From NCBI GenBank assembly GCA_013696535.1, contig JACCYI010000020.1:1-13375 (forward strand): a DNA stretch of 13,375 nucleotides, read 5' to 3'. How positions within the stretch are numbered: the first letter of the stretch is position 1; each line of letters starts with the position of its first letter. Below, one piece after another: positions 6,197 to 13,033 of this stretch. Source of the stretch: Solirubrobacterales bacterium (lineage in GTDB: Bacteria; Actinomycetota; Thermoleophilia; Solirubrobacterales; Solirubrobacteraceae). The notes under the pieces were generated by a model. It did not search any database and was not told where the DNA came from. It was given only the letters and a program-made list of their open reading frames with translations. Both the position numbers and the translations under genes were made by a program.

Positions 6197-6946
6197 TCAG
6201 CGGTAGTCGGGGTTCTCGAAGTCGAAGCGGCAGCCGGCGTCCCACTCCGAGCGCTGGTTGCCGTGCGCAGGCATGCCACCGGCGTCCTTGAGCATGCGCG
6301 CGACGTGCAGCAGGTTCCAGGTGAGAAACGTCGTGTTGCGGTTCGTGAAGTCATTCTCGGGGCCGCCCGACCCAGGGTCGAGATAGCTCGGGCCGGGCCC
6401 GGCCTCGCCGAGCCAGGCTGAGTCGGCTTGCGGTGGGATCACGTAGCCCAGGTGCTGGAGCGAGTACAGGAGATTCATCGCACAGTGCTTGGCGCCGTCC
6501 TCGTTCCCGGTGACGAGACACCCGCCGACACGTCCGTAGTAGGCGTACTGCCCGACCTCGTTGAGCAGACTGCTGTTGCCGTAGAGCCGCTCGATGACCT
6601 TGGTGCAGATCGAGGATTTCTCACCGAGCCAGATCGGCGTCGTCAGCACCAGGATGTCGGCGGCCAGGACCTTCTCGGCGATCGCCGGCCAATCGTCGCG
6701 CTCCCATCCGTATTCGGTCATGTCCGGATACACGCCCGTCGCGATCTCGTGGTCGACCGCCCGCACGGTCTCGACCGCCACGCGGTTGCGCTCCATGATC
6801 GCGACCGAGAGGTCCGCCAGGCCTTGCGTATGCGACAGCGCGGGAGAGCGCTTGAGCGTGCAGTTGATGAACAGCGCGCGCAGATCGGAGAACTCCGATG
6901 GGGACTCATCACACAACCGCTCCTGCTCGGCGCTCAGCGTGACCAT
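6197..6946 (-). CDS. Flavodoxin-fold NAD(P)H-dependent FMN oxidoreductase
   Basis: Intact 249-residue cytoplasmic protein. The fold begins at residue 22 with LRALFINCTLKRSPALSHTQ, strand 1 plus the FMN phosphate loop. Next come AADILVLTTPIWLGEKSS (residues 95-112), the second FMN-contacting loop with W106, then VGGCLVTGNEDGAKHCAMNL (140-159), which matches the third flavin loop of the NADPH-dependent FMN reductase family. The C-terminal 60 residues (SYLDPGSGGPENDF, NRNTTFLTWNLLHVARML) form an extension seen in longer members. The ATG at 6946 has GGAG six bases upstream (GGAGCAGCAG then ATG). It is divergent from the DUF4178 operon across 120 bases. It probably reduces a quinone, flavin or small electrophile; the true substrate and a link to the downstream methyltransferase cluster are inference. 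Confidence 0.85.
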   Translation of the reverse strand: MVTLSAEQERLCDESPSEFSDLRALFINCTLKRSPALSHTQGLADLSVAIMERNRVAVETVRAVDHEIATGVYPDMTEYGWERDDWPAIAEKVLAADILVLTTPIWLGEKSSICTKVIERLYGNSSLLNEVGQYAYYGRVGGCLVTGNEDGAKHCAMNLLYSLQHLGYVIPPQADSAWLGEAGPGPSYLDPGSGGPENDFTNRNTTFLTWNLLHVARMLKDAGGMPAHGNQRSEWDAGCRFDFENPDYR

Positions 6947-7050
6947 CTGCTGCTCCGTTCGTCGACGACCGTATGTACCACTGCGACGCTATCCGCTGCG
7001 TCGTCTTGATCGGCTTACGAAGCCGGAAATTCTCCGCGCCGATCGTGTAC

Positions 7051-7056
7051 TACTCT
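7051..7056 (+). promoter_or_regulatory. Candidate -10 element (TACTCT) of the DUF4178 operon
   Basis: TACTCT fits the TANNNT consensus and lies 10 bases before the GTG at 7067, which would put transcription start within a few bases of the start codon. No strong -35 is visible. The short or absent leader agrees with the lack of a ribosome site before this GTG. It sits in the 120-base divergent gap shared with the oxidoreductase gene. Confidence 0.4.
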
Positions 7057-7066
7057 CGACCGAGCC

Positions 7067-7666
7067 GTGGAAGTCCTGCTCGTACTCATCTTTGTGGCGC
7101 TGATCGTGGCCGGAGTGGTCGTCTTCATGCGCGGCCGTGACCGCGTCGCCGCAGGCGACAGCGGCTCAGGGTCGCCATCACTCGGGGCGTCGCGCGCGGA
7201 GCCCGTGGCCGGCGACATCCGCGCGCTCAAGACGGGGGACGTCGTGAACTACGACGGAGGGGACTTCATCGTCGAAGGGACCCTTCGCCTCGAGCAGGAC
7301 GGATTCCGCTGGGCCGAGCACCGGATCGTCGATGGCGAGCGCTCGCACTGGCTCTCCGTCGAGGACGACGAGGGTCTGGAAGTGGTGGTCTGGAACCGCG
7401 CCCGCGGCGGGACGCTCGCGCCGGGCCCGACGTCGCTCGAGCACGAGGGCGTCACCTATGAGCTCGACGAGCGAGGCCACGCGAACTTCACCGCCGAGGG
7501 CTCGACGGCCACGGCGGGTGGCGGTCGCGTCGAGTTCGCCGACTACGAGGCGGGCGAGCGGCGGCTGTCCTTCGAGCGCTACGGCGACGAGGCGGGCTGG
7601 GAGATGGGAACCGGTCAGGTCATCTCCGAGCACATCCTCGACATCTACCCGAGCCGCGGCACATGA
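7067..7666 (+). CDS. DUF4178 domain protein with N-terminal membrane anchor
   Basis: The 199-residue protein has one membrane helix (residues 2-20, EVLLVLIFVALIVAGVVVF), a short basic turn (MRGRDR), a Ser/Gly linker to about residue 45, then a soluble beta-rich DUF4178 domain. Its signatures are ALKTGDVVNYDGGDFIVEGT, FRWAEHRIVDG, HWLSVEDDEGLEVVVWNRA and FERYGDEAGWEMGTGQVIS. DUF4178 has no proven activity but occurs repeatedly beside DUF350 and spermidine-synthase-like genes, as here. The GTG at 7067 is chosen because the membrane helix starts at once. It is the first gene of a seven-gene operon and overlaps the next by ATGA. The anchor suggests it works at the membrane with the DUF350 and synthase proteins. 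Domain is confident; role is inference. Confidence 0.9.
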   Translation: MEVLLVLIFVALIVAGVVVFMRGRDRVAAGDSGSGSPSLGASRAEPVAGDIRALKTGDVVNYDGGDFIVEGTLRLEQDGFRWAEHRIVDGERSHWLSVEDDEGLEVVVWNRARGGTLAPGPTSLEHEGVTYELDERGHANFTAEGSTATAGGGRVEFADYEAGERRLSFERYGDEAGWEMGTGQVISEHILDIYPSRGT

Positions 7667-7941
7667 GCTCCGCCCCGCTGAGCGAGGCCGAGGCCACAGA
7701 GCGCACGCTGCGCGAGCAACTCGCCGACCTGGTGCGGGCACGGTCTCGTGCCGAGCGCGAGGCGCGCCGGCTCGCCGACCGCGGCTCCCTTCCGGGGGCC
7801 GACGCGTCACTGGACGAGATCGCGGAACGCTACCGGACGCAGGCTGGTCGCCTCGGCGAAGAGGTCGACGGGCTGCGAACGAGCCTGCGCGAGCAGGAGG
7901 CCAGGGTGGAGCACCTACGGGCTGAGGCCTCCGGGGCTTGA
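7663..7941 (+). CDS. Small coiled-coil protein
   Basis: The 92-residue protein is nearly all charged heptads: TERTLREQLADLVRARSRAE, then RRLADRG, a break at GSLPGADASLD, and a second helix IAERYRTQAGRLGEEVDGLR through EQEARVEHLRAEA. This is a two-helix coiled coil with no hydrophobic membrane segment. It starts four bases inside the DUF4178 gene (ATGA) and its stop at 7939-7941 overlaps an unused ATG. A structural or scaffold role for the operon's membrane assembly is the simplest guess. I know of no named family, and short coiled coils match many proteins by composition alone. Coupling and codon bias make it a real gene. Confidence 0.8.
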   Translation: MSSAPLSEAEATERTLREQLADLVRARSRAEREARRLADRGSLPGADASLDEIAERYRTQAGRLGEEVDGLRTSLREQEARVEHLRAEASGA

Positions 7942-7975
7942 TGAGGCCGCCCGGCCGGTCCTCCGGACCCCCGGC

Positions 7976-8464
7976 GTGCTGATCCGCCTCGACGCGCCGT
8001 ACGTCGACGTCCGCGCAAGTGACTTGTCGCTGGCCATCGGGTTGGAGCCTCTGCCGGCGCTTCAGACACTCTTGGTGTCCGTCGGAGGCTGGGGTGTCGA
8101 GCTGCGGCTGCTCGGCTGCTCGCACCAGACGCTGGTGCGAGCGCCGGGAATCTCCTGGAGCGAGACCGTCGCCTGTCGCCCCGGAGTGGCCGGCGACCTT
8201 CCCGAGCGCCGCACGGAGCGAGGATCGTTCGGCACCTACTCCTTTCAAGCGCAGGTGGAGGTCCTCGACCATGGACGTGGGGCGGCGGTAGCCGAAGCGG
8301 CATCCACCGATCCCCACGGGCTCGTCGGACTCTTCGGCGGTCCGGCGGGAGCCTTCACGGCCCTGCGCCTGCGCGAGCAGGAGACGGGCGTCGCCTGGAC
8401 CACCTGGCACGCCTATCCGCAGTCCGACGAGCTCGTGATCACGGAGAGCCGGCTGGCTCGGTGA
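7976..8464 (+). CDS. DUF2617 family protein
   Basis: The 162-residue soluble protein begins MLIRLDAPYVDVRASDLSLA, the usual opening of DUF2617, and continues with LGCSHQTLVRAPGISWSETV, GSFGTYSFQAQVEVLD and WTTWHAYPQSDELVITESR. The length is normal for the family, which has no known function. I place the start at GTG 7976 because homology begins there. The frame is open far upstream, but those residues run over the coiled-coil gene. No ribosome site is evident, so translation may depend on the upstream gene 34 bases away. The stop overlaps the next start as GTGA. Among actinobacteria this family travels with DUF4247 and the membrane spermidine-synthase-like gene. Confidence 0.88.
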   Translation: MLIRLDAPYVDVRASDLSLAIGLEPLPALQTLLVSVGGWGVELRLLGCSHQTLVRAPGISWSETVACRPGVAGDLPERRTERGSFGTYSFQAQVEVLDHGRGAAVAEAASTDPHGLVGLFGGPAGAFTALRLREQETGVAWTTWHAYPQSDELVITESRLAR

Positions 8465-8892
8465 GGCGCCACGTGATAATCGCGGCGCTGCTGAGCGGGG
8501 TCGGGGTCCTTGGCCTCGTGCTCGTCCTGACGGGTGGCAACTCCGTGCGCGACTACATCAAGGACAAGTACAAGTTCGTCGGGACGGAGCGCGTCGAGGG
8601 CGCCGGCAAGGACTCCCTCCTCTACGCCTCCGACAAAGCGCCGTCCCAGACGGCGGCGGACATCGCCGACGCCCGGAAGCCCGCCGACCGCCGGGTCACT
8701 GAGTCAGGCGTCTTCCTGCGCTACAAGAACGACGTGGTCTCCGTCGTGCCGCAGACGAACGGCTCCCGGGTGATCGTGGATGACGAGGAAGGGGGCTACC
8801 GGCGCAACTACCTGTTCGTCGGAGGCTTCTGGGGAACGTTCTCGGGTCGCGGGCAGGCGTTCCGCGGCGGTGGCCCCGGGTCCGGCAAGTGA
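8461..8892 (+). CDS. DUF4247 domain protein with signal anchor
   Basis: The 143-residue protein has an N-terminal hydrophobic segment (residues 4-26, HVIIAALLSGVGVLGLVLVL), which is a signal anchor or uncleaved signal, placing the rest outside the membrane. The DUF4247 core is VRDYIKDKYKFVGTERVEGA, then FLRYKNDVVSVVPQTNGSRV and IVDDEEGGYRRNYLFVGGFW. The C-terminus is a Gly-rich tail (GRGQAFRGGGPGSGK). Start GTG 8461 overlaps the DUF2617 stop and its own stop overlaps the next start, so it is translated as part of one coupled unit. The biochemical role is unknown; the topology suggests an extracytoplasmic component of the same membrane system. Confidence 0.88.
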   Translation: MRRHVIIAALLSGVGVLGLVLVLTGGNSVRDYIKDKYKFVGTERVEGAGKDSLLYASDKAPSQTAADIADARKPADRRVTESGVFLRYKNDVVSVVPQTNGSRVIVDDEEGGYRRNYLFVGGFWGTFSGRGQAFRGGGPGSGK

Positions 8893-9539
8893 GGCTCGCG
8901 CTCGTCGCGCTGATCGCCATGACGGTCCTGCTCGCCGTAGCGAGCCCGCACGTCGCAATGGCCGGCGTGCTGGTCGAGCGCGGAGATGAGGTCGACCTCG
9001 CCCAGACGCTGGCCGACGCCCAGGAGGCGCAAGGCGTCTGTTACGGCTGGGACATCGCGGTGAACGGGGTGCCCGGCGACCGAGGCTCGTCACTCGACGG
9101 ACCCGGTGTACCCCTCGCCATCGAGCGATGCCCGAAGGGCTACGCGATCCTCCGAGCGGAGGTCTCCTACGTCTGCGACAGCTGCGAAGGAGAGGACTCC
9201 GCCGGCGTCACCGTCGATTCGAACCTGCCGAAGCCTCCGACCACACGAGATCTCGAGCGCCTGGGCTTCTCGGCGGCCGATCTCGTGGGCGACAAGGACG
9301 ATCAGGCGGTGATCGACATGACGGGCGCCCTTCCCCTCCTGGTGGCCGAGAAGGGCAATGCACCGTTCGTCGCTTATGAAGCCGCGAAGGACGTGCCGGC
9401 CCAGGACAAGCCGACCAACACGCCCGGCTCGGACCTGCTGCGCGATCGCGCGCCCGTGCTCATCCTCTGCGTGCTGCTGCTCCTGGCCGGCCCGGCTTAT
9501 CTGCTCTACAAACGTTCGCAGCGGATACCGACCCACTGA
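8889..9539 (+). CDS. Secreted, C-terminally anchored four-cysteine protein
   Basis: The 216-residue protein has a Sec-type signal peptide (MRLALVALIAMTVLLAVASP, with a likely cut after AMA at residue 25), an extracytoplasmic domain, and one C-terminal membrane helix (residues about 189-207, VLILCVLLLLAGPAYLLYK) followed by a short basic tail. The domain holds Cys51 (GVCYGWDIAVNG), Cys81 (IERCPKGYAILRAEV) and a C-x-x-C pair at 96/99 (YVCDSCEGED), which could form two disulfides or bind a metal. I do not recognise the family beyond its recurring place in this operon. Start GTG 8889 overlaps the DUF4247 stop. The topology, outside domain with an inside tail, fits a sensor or ligand-binding partner for the DUF350 and synthase proteins; that is inference. 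Confidence 0.8.
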   Translation: MRLALVALIAMTVLLAVASPHVAMAGVLVERGDEVDLAQTLADAQEAQGVCYGWDIAVNGVPGDRGSSLDGPGVPLAIERCPKGYAILRAEVSYVCDSCEGEDSAGVTVDSNLPKPPTTRDLERLGFSAADLVGDKDDQAVIDMTGALPLLVAEKGNAPFVAYEAAKDVPAQDKPTNTPGSDLLRDRAPVLILCVLLLLAGPAYLLYKRSQRIPTH

Positions 9540-9562
9540 CGAGAGCGAGACGATCGAGCGCC

Positions 9563-9997
9563 ATGACCTACTGGGAGAAGCTCCTTGACGAGATCGCCGC
9601 CGGCCTGCTCTACGGGTTGGTGGGAATCGTCCTGCTGGCGCTCGGCTACTTCATGATCGACCTGCTCACTCCGGGAAAGCTGGGGCGTCAGCTGGCCGAG
9701 GATCGCAACCGCAACGCCGGCATCATCGTCTCGAGCGGCCTGATCTCGATCGGGATCATCGTCACTTCGGCGATCCTGGCCTCGGACGGGAGCCTGGCAG
9801 AAGGCCTGGGCGAGGCGGGCGGGTACGGCCTCGTGGGCATCCTGCTGCTCGGCGCCGCCTTCATGGTCATCGACGCAATCACTCCCGGCAAGCTCGGAGA
9901 GTCCGTGATGGCGGAGGATGGGCATGAGCCGATGGTCTTCGTGACGTCGGCGGCGCTGCTATCGGTCGGCGGAATCGTGGCGGCGGCGATCTCCTGA
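9563..9997 (+). CDS. DUF350 (YjfL-like) membrane protein
   Basis: The 144-residue protein has four membrane helices in two internal repeats. Each contains a G-L-V-G-I helix followed by F-M-I-D or F-M-V-I-D and a TPGKLG loop: YGLVGIVLLALGYFMIDLLT-PGKLG, and YGLVGILLLGAAFMVIDAIT-PGKLG. The second helix of each repeat follows (SGLISIGIIVTSAIL; TSAALLSVGGIVAAAIS). This doubled pattern defines DUF350, found in the E. coli yjf operon next to a glutathionylspermidine-synthase-like gene. It is the integral-membrane part of this operon. The ATG at 9563 is 23 bases after the previous stop with only a weak purine stretch before it. Transport or a channel-like function is sometimes proposed; nothing in the sequence proves it. 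Confidence 0.9.
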   Translation: MTYWEKLLDEIAAGLLYGLVGIVLLALGYFMIDLLTPGKLGRQLAEDRNRNAGIIVSSGLISIGIIVTSAILASDGSLAEGLGEAGGYGLVGILLLGAAFMVIDAITPGKLGESVMAEDGHEPMVFVTSAALLSVGGIVAAAIS

Positions 9998-10035
9998 GCG
10001 CCACCGCGGTCAGCCCGCGCGCCCGCCGCACGCGG

Positions 10036-11529
10036 GTGCTACTTCTCGGCACCGTCCTGCTCGTGGCCGTATGCGGATTCGTCTACGAGCTGGTGATCAT
10101 CGCGCTCGGGACCTATCTGTTCGGCAACTCGATCTTCCAGGTCTCGATCGTCCTGGCCGCCTTCGTCTCGGCCATGGGGCTCGGCTCCTTGGCAGCCAAG
10201 CCGCTTCAGCGCCGGCCCGTCACCGGCTTCGTGCTGGTGGAGTCCGCGGTCGCCCTGGTGGGCGGGTTGTCGGCGATGCTCCTTTACGCGGCCTTCGCCT
10301 ACGCGGACCTCTACCAGCCGACGATGATCGCCGTGGCGAGCGCGATCGGCTTCCTGGTCGGCTGCGAGATTCCGCTCCTGATGGCGCTCCTGCAGCGCAC
10401 CCGTGACGAATCCCCGGGACGCTCGGTGGCCGACCTGCTCGCAGCGGACTACCTCGGCGCGGTCGTGGCGGGCATCGCGTTCCCCTTCCTGCTCCTGCCG
10501 GCCCTCGGGCAGATCCAGTCGGCGCTCGCGGTCGGCGCGCTCAACGCTGCGGCGGGCTTCGTCGTGCTGCGCACCGTCCGTGGCCCGTCCATGCTCGCCG
10601 CGCCGCTGCTCGCTGTCCTTGCCGTCCTGGCGGGCGCCGCGATCTTCGCGGGCCGCTTCGAGGTCACGGCGCGCCAGCAGCTCTTCGACGATCCCATCGT
10701 CCATACCGAGCGCTCCCGCTACCAGGACATCACGCTCACCGAGAGCGGGAGCGGCGATCTCCGATTGTTCCTCAACGGCGACCTGCAGTTCTCCTCGCGC
10801 GACGAGTACCGCTACCACGAGGCGCTGGTGCATCCGGCCCTGGCCGGGCCCCGCGCTCGCGTGCTCGTCCTGGGCGGCGGTGACGGGCTGGCGCTGCGTG
10901 AGGTCCTCCGCCACCCCGACGTCAAGCGAGTGGTGCTGGTCGATCTCGATCCGCGGATGCTCGCGCTGGCCCGCACGGACACGCGGCTCGCGGGGCTCAA
11001 CCAGGCCGCGTTCTCCGATCCGCGCGTCACGACGGTCGCTCAAGACGCCTTCAACTGGCTTCGCTCCTCCACCGAGCGCTTCGACGCGGTGATCGCGGAC
11101 TTCCCCGACCCCGACGACGCGGGCACGGCCAAGCTGTACTCCGTCGAGTTCTACGACGGGGTGCGCCGCCGCCTGCTCCTTCCGGGTGGCCGGCTCGCGG
11201 TCCAGGGCGGCTCACCGTACTTCGCCCCGGACGCCTTCTGGTCGATCGAGCGCAGTGTCGCGGCAGCCGGACTGGCGACGCGTCCCTACCACGTGGACGT
11301 GCCCTCCTTCGGCGACTGGGGCTTCGTGCTCGCACGCCGCCAGGGCGAGGGCCCGCCGCCCCTGGCAGTCGACCGGCCGACGGGGGCTCGACTGAGGTTC
11401 CTGGACGCCCGGACGCTGGCGGCGGCGGCGAGCTTCCCGCCCGACCGGGGGCGCCGGTCCGTCGCGCCCAACACCTTGAACCGGCCGCGGATCCTCGATT
11501 ATGAGCGCCGAGGGTATCGCGACTACTGA
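10036..11529 (+). CDS. Membrane-fused spermidine-synthase-like aminopropyltransferase
   Basis: The protein has 497 residues from GTG 10036. Residues 1-215 carry about seven membrane helices (VLLLGTVLLVAVCGFVYELV; IGFLVGCEIPLLMALLQ). Residues about 225-440 are a spermidine-synthase fold: SRYQDITLTESGSGDLRLFL, DEYRYHEALVHPAL, VLVLGGGDGLALREVL (nucleoside loop near 280), VVLVDLDPRMLALA, VIADFPDPDDAGTAKLYSVE and LAVQGGSPYF. The family transfers aminopropyl from decarboxylated SAM to a polyamine; D-P-D in place of the usual D-S-T-D-P tract may alter acceptor choice. No SAM decarboxylase is in the window. The real N-terminus may lie at CTG 9994, which adds 14 residues including a basic RARRTR before helix 1 and overlaps the DUF350 stop; no ATG, GTG or TTG precedes it. 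It ends the operon. Confidence 0.92.
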   Translation: MLLLGTVLLVAVCGFVYELVIIALGTYLFGNSIFQVSIVLAAFVSAMGLGSLAAKPLQRRPVTGFVLVESAVALVGGLSAMLLYAAFAYADLYQPTMIAVASAIGFLVGCEIPLLMALLQRTRDESPGRSVADLLAADYLGAVVAGIAFPFLLLPALGQIQSALAVGALNAAAGFVVLRTVRGPSMLAAPLLAVLAVLAGAAIFAGRFEVTARQQLFDDPIVHTERSRYQDITLTESGSGDLRLFLNGDLQFSSRDEYRYHEALVHPALAGPRARVLVLGGGDGLALREVLRHPDVKRVVLVDLDPRMLALARTDTRLAGLNQAAFSDPRVTTVAQDAFNWLRSSTERFDAVIADFPDPDDAGTAKLYSVEFYDGVRRRLLLPGGRLAVQGGSPYFAPDAFWSIERSVAAAGLATRPYHVDVPSFGDWGFVLARRQGEGPPPLAVDRPTGARLRFLDARTLAAAASFPPDRGRRSVAPNTLNRPRILDYERRGYRDY

Positions 11530-11581
11530 GTTGCCGAACGGGTCGCTTCTCATCGCGGGCGGGCGACTCAGCCTGCGAAAC

Positions 11582-11614
11582 CCACCGCCAGTCGGTCACC
11601 AGCTCGTGCGGTGG
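11582..11614 (+). terminator. Weak candidate hairpin downstream of the operon
   Basis: CCACCGC (11582-11588) and GCGGTGG (11608-11614) are reverse complements separated by 19 bases. They lie about 55 bases after the synthase stop. There is no T-run, and such short stems are common in DNA of this composition. The rest of the gap 11530-11693 shows nothing else recognisable. Confidence 0.2.
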
Positions 11615-11693
11615 TGTCGACCGGGGATCGCTGATGTACGCCGCTCACCTTGGGTGGGAGTCAAGTTTGTGGAGAGCGTCTCGATCCCGCCCC

Positions 11694-11699
11694 TAGGAT
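11694..11699 (+). promoter_or_regulatory. -10 element TAGGAT for a leaderless transcript
   Basis: TAGGAT fits the TANNNT consensus and ends 6 bases before the GTG at 11706, so transcription would begin at or next to the start codon. No ribosome site precedes that GTG, which agrees with a leaderless mRNA, common in actinobacteria. TTGTGG at 11667-11672 is too far (21 bases) for a standard -35, so the upstream element is unclear. Confidence 0.6.
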
Positions 11700-11705
11700 G
11701 AGCCC

Positions 11706-12134
11706 GTGCTCCCGACCGACATCCGCCCTCCGTTCGACGCCGAGACCGCGCAGCTCAAGGTCCAGGCCGCCGAGGACGCCTGGAACTCCCGCGACGCCGA
11801 CCGGGTCGCTCTGGCCTACACCGAGGATTCCGAATGGCGCAACCGCGACGAGTTCCTGCACGGACGCGATGAGGTCCGCGCGTTCCTTCGCCGCAAGTGG
11901 GACCGAGAGCTCGACTACAAGCTGCGCAAGACGCTTTGGGCGTTCACCGAGGACCGCATCGCGGTGCGCTTCGAGTACGAGAGCTGCGACGCCGACGGGC
12001 AATGGTGGCGCTCATACGGCAACGAGATGTGGCAGTTCGACGCGTCCGGCCTGATGGCTCAGCGCTTCGCCTCCATCAACGACGTTCCGATCGACGAGGC
12101 CGACCGGCGCCTGCTAGGCGCGTCAGGCGGCTGA
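11706..12134 (+). CDS. DUF1348 / NTF2-like protein
   Basis: The 142-residue soluble protein of the NTF2/SnoaL-like fold is recognisable over its whole length as the DUF1348 group: [92 protein letters not shown] and [12 protein letters not shown]2-like proteins form a cone-shaped pocket used for binding or catalysis; DUF1348 members have no established substrate. The start is GTG 11706, supported by the TAGGAT element placed for a leaderless transcript and by the family's N-terminus. The 3' end overlaps the convergent stress-protein gene by 12 bases. It is separate from the polyamine operon upstream (177-base gap, own promoter). Confidence 0.9.
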   Translation: MLPTDIRPPFDAETAQLKVQAAEDAWNSRDADRVALAYTEDSEWRNRDEFLHGRDEVRAFLRRKWDRELDYKLRKTLWAFTEDRIAVRFEYESCDADGQWWRSYGNEMWQFDASGLMAQRFASINDVPIDEADRRLLGASGG

Positions 12135-12578
12135 CTTGCGGTCGAGACCGTATTCGGACACGTAGTGGCGTATGGGAACCGGGAGCGCTTCGGCGCCTTC
12201 GAGTAACCCGTCCTCAAGCCAATGCGACTCACCCGGCGGAAAGGTGGAGAGAACGAGGAGGTCGGCGGGGAACTGCAAGAGCGCGTCCTCGATGGCCGTG
12301 AGCGGCTTGGCGTCGCCGATGTGGCCGCTGACCGTCACGCCTTCAATCGTCAACCCCTCGACGGCCTGCTCGAGGCGCTCCGCGGCCGCGAGCCGGGCCC
12401 GGTCGGTGTCTGAGACCCAGTGCGCGAGCCGTGAGTCGTTGAGCGCGGGCGCGACCACCGTTACCTCGGCGGGGCGCTCGGTGAGCTGGGCGTGGACGAA
12501 GTCGTGCAGCCCAGGGCATGGGCACGTGCGGTTGGCGAGGACGAGGATGTGCCGGGGGGGCGCGTCGGTGGAGGACAT
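12123..12578 (-). CDS. Universal-stress-protein-like alpha/beta protein
   Basis: The 151-residue soluble protein starts at ATG 12578: [20 protein letters not shown] is strand 1 plus loop, [20 protein letters not shown] is strand 2, [20 protein letters not shown] is a strand plus the helix typical of UspA-like folds, and [20 protein letters not shown] is a strand with a loop near the place where USPs bind ATP. The classical G-2x-G-9x-G(S/T) ATP motif is not present, so nucleotide binding is doubtful. The CPCPGLH segment after strand 1 is unusual. An upstream in-frame ATG at 12635 would add 19 residues (Gly/Asp/Val-rich) and is less likely because it would leave only 36 bases to the divergent DUF1622 gene. 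It overlaps the DUF1348 gene tail-to-tail. Confidence 0.75.
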   Translation of the reverse strand: MSSTDAPPRHILVLANRTCPCPGLHDFVHAQLTERPAEVTVVAPALNDSRLAHWVSDTDRARLAAAERLEQAVEGLTIEGVTVSGHIGDAKPLTAIEDALLQFPADLLVLSTFPPGESHWLEDGLLEGAEALPVPIRHYVSEYGLDRKSAA

Positions 12579-12657
12579 GCCATCGACATCACCACCGCCG
12601 GCCTTCACCCGCAAGCCCTCCGGCTCAGCCGTCATCGACTTGTAAGACGCACACGGC

Positions 12658-12663
12658 TAGCGT
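12658..12663 (+). promoter_or_regulatory. Candidate -10 element TAGCGT for the DUF1622 pair
   Basis: TAGCGT fits TANNNT and ends 8 bases before the ATG at 12672, giving a leader of only one or two bases. No ribosome site precedes this ATG. TTGTAA at 12640-12645 is only 12 bases upstream, too close for a normal -35. The assignment rests on position and consensus alone. Confidence 0.45.
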
Positions 12664-12671
12664 GGCGCGCG

Positions 12672-13031
12672 ATGGAGGAGGCGATCCGGACGGCTGTCGA
12701 TGCCGTCATCCCCGTGGTGGAGGCGATCGGCGCCTTCGTGATCCTCTCCGGGGTCCTTGTGACTTTCGGCTTCTGGGTGCTGTCCGAGCTGCGGCTGCAG
12801 GCAAGCAGTTATGAGGAGTTGCGCCTCCGGCTCGCCCGTTTCCTGGCGCTCGGTCTCGAGTTCCAGCTCGGGGCGGACATCCTCGGAACTGCGGTGTCGC
12901 CGAGCTTCGACGAGATCGGCCGGCTCGGCGCCATCGCCGCGATCCGCACCCTGCTCAACTTCTTCCTCCAGCGCGACCTCGACACGATGCGTGACTCCGG
13001 GCGCCCGGAGCCCATGCCCGGGGGGCGCTGA
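12672..13031 (+). CDS. DUF1622 membrane protein (first of tandem pair)
   Basis: The 119-residue protein starts with an amphipathic segment, then a membrane helix (AIGAFVILSGVLVTFGFWVL, about residues 18-37), a charged stretch (YEELRLRLARFLALGLEFQL), and the DUF1622 signature GADILGTAVSPSFDEIGRLG and AAIRTLLNFFLQRDL, which contains the second and third hydrophobic helices. The length is normal for the family, whose function is unknown. The frame is open upstream to 12492, but that part is antisense to the stress-protein gene, and the TAGCGT element supports ATG 12672. The next gene begins two bases after its stop and is a paralogue. Confidence 0.88.
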   Translation: MEEAIRTAVDAVIPVVEAIGAFVILSGVLVTFGFWVLSELRLQASSYEELRLRLARFLALGLEFQLGADILGTAVSPSFDEIGRLGAIAAIRTLLNFFLQRDLDTMRDSGRPEPMPGGR

Positions 13032-13033
13032 GC

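Noticed and set aside
6154..6354. N-terminal extension of the small membrane protein to 6354
   Set aside because: It overlaps the oxidoreductase gene and reads as an Arg/Thr-rich shadow; the membrane domain begins at the ATG at 6153.
7178..8410. 410-codon open frame on the minus strand across the DUF4178/DUF2617 genes
   Set aside because: It is antisense to three well-supported genes, is rich in Arg, Gly and Pro without any motif, and is the usual shadow frame in GC-rich DNA.
10039..11043. 334-codon open frame on the minus strand inside the membrane synthase gene
   Set aside because: Arg/Glu/His-rich low-complexity translation opposite a clear membrane protein; codon-bias shadow.
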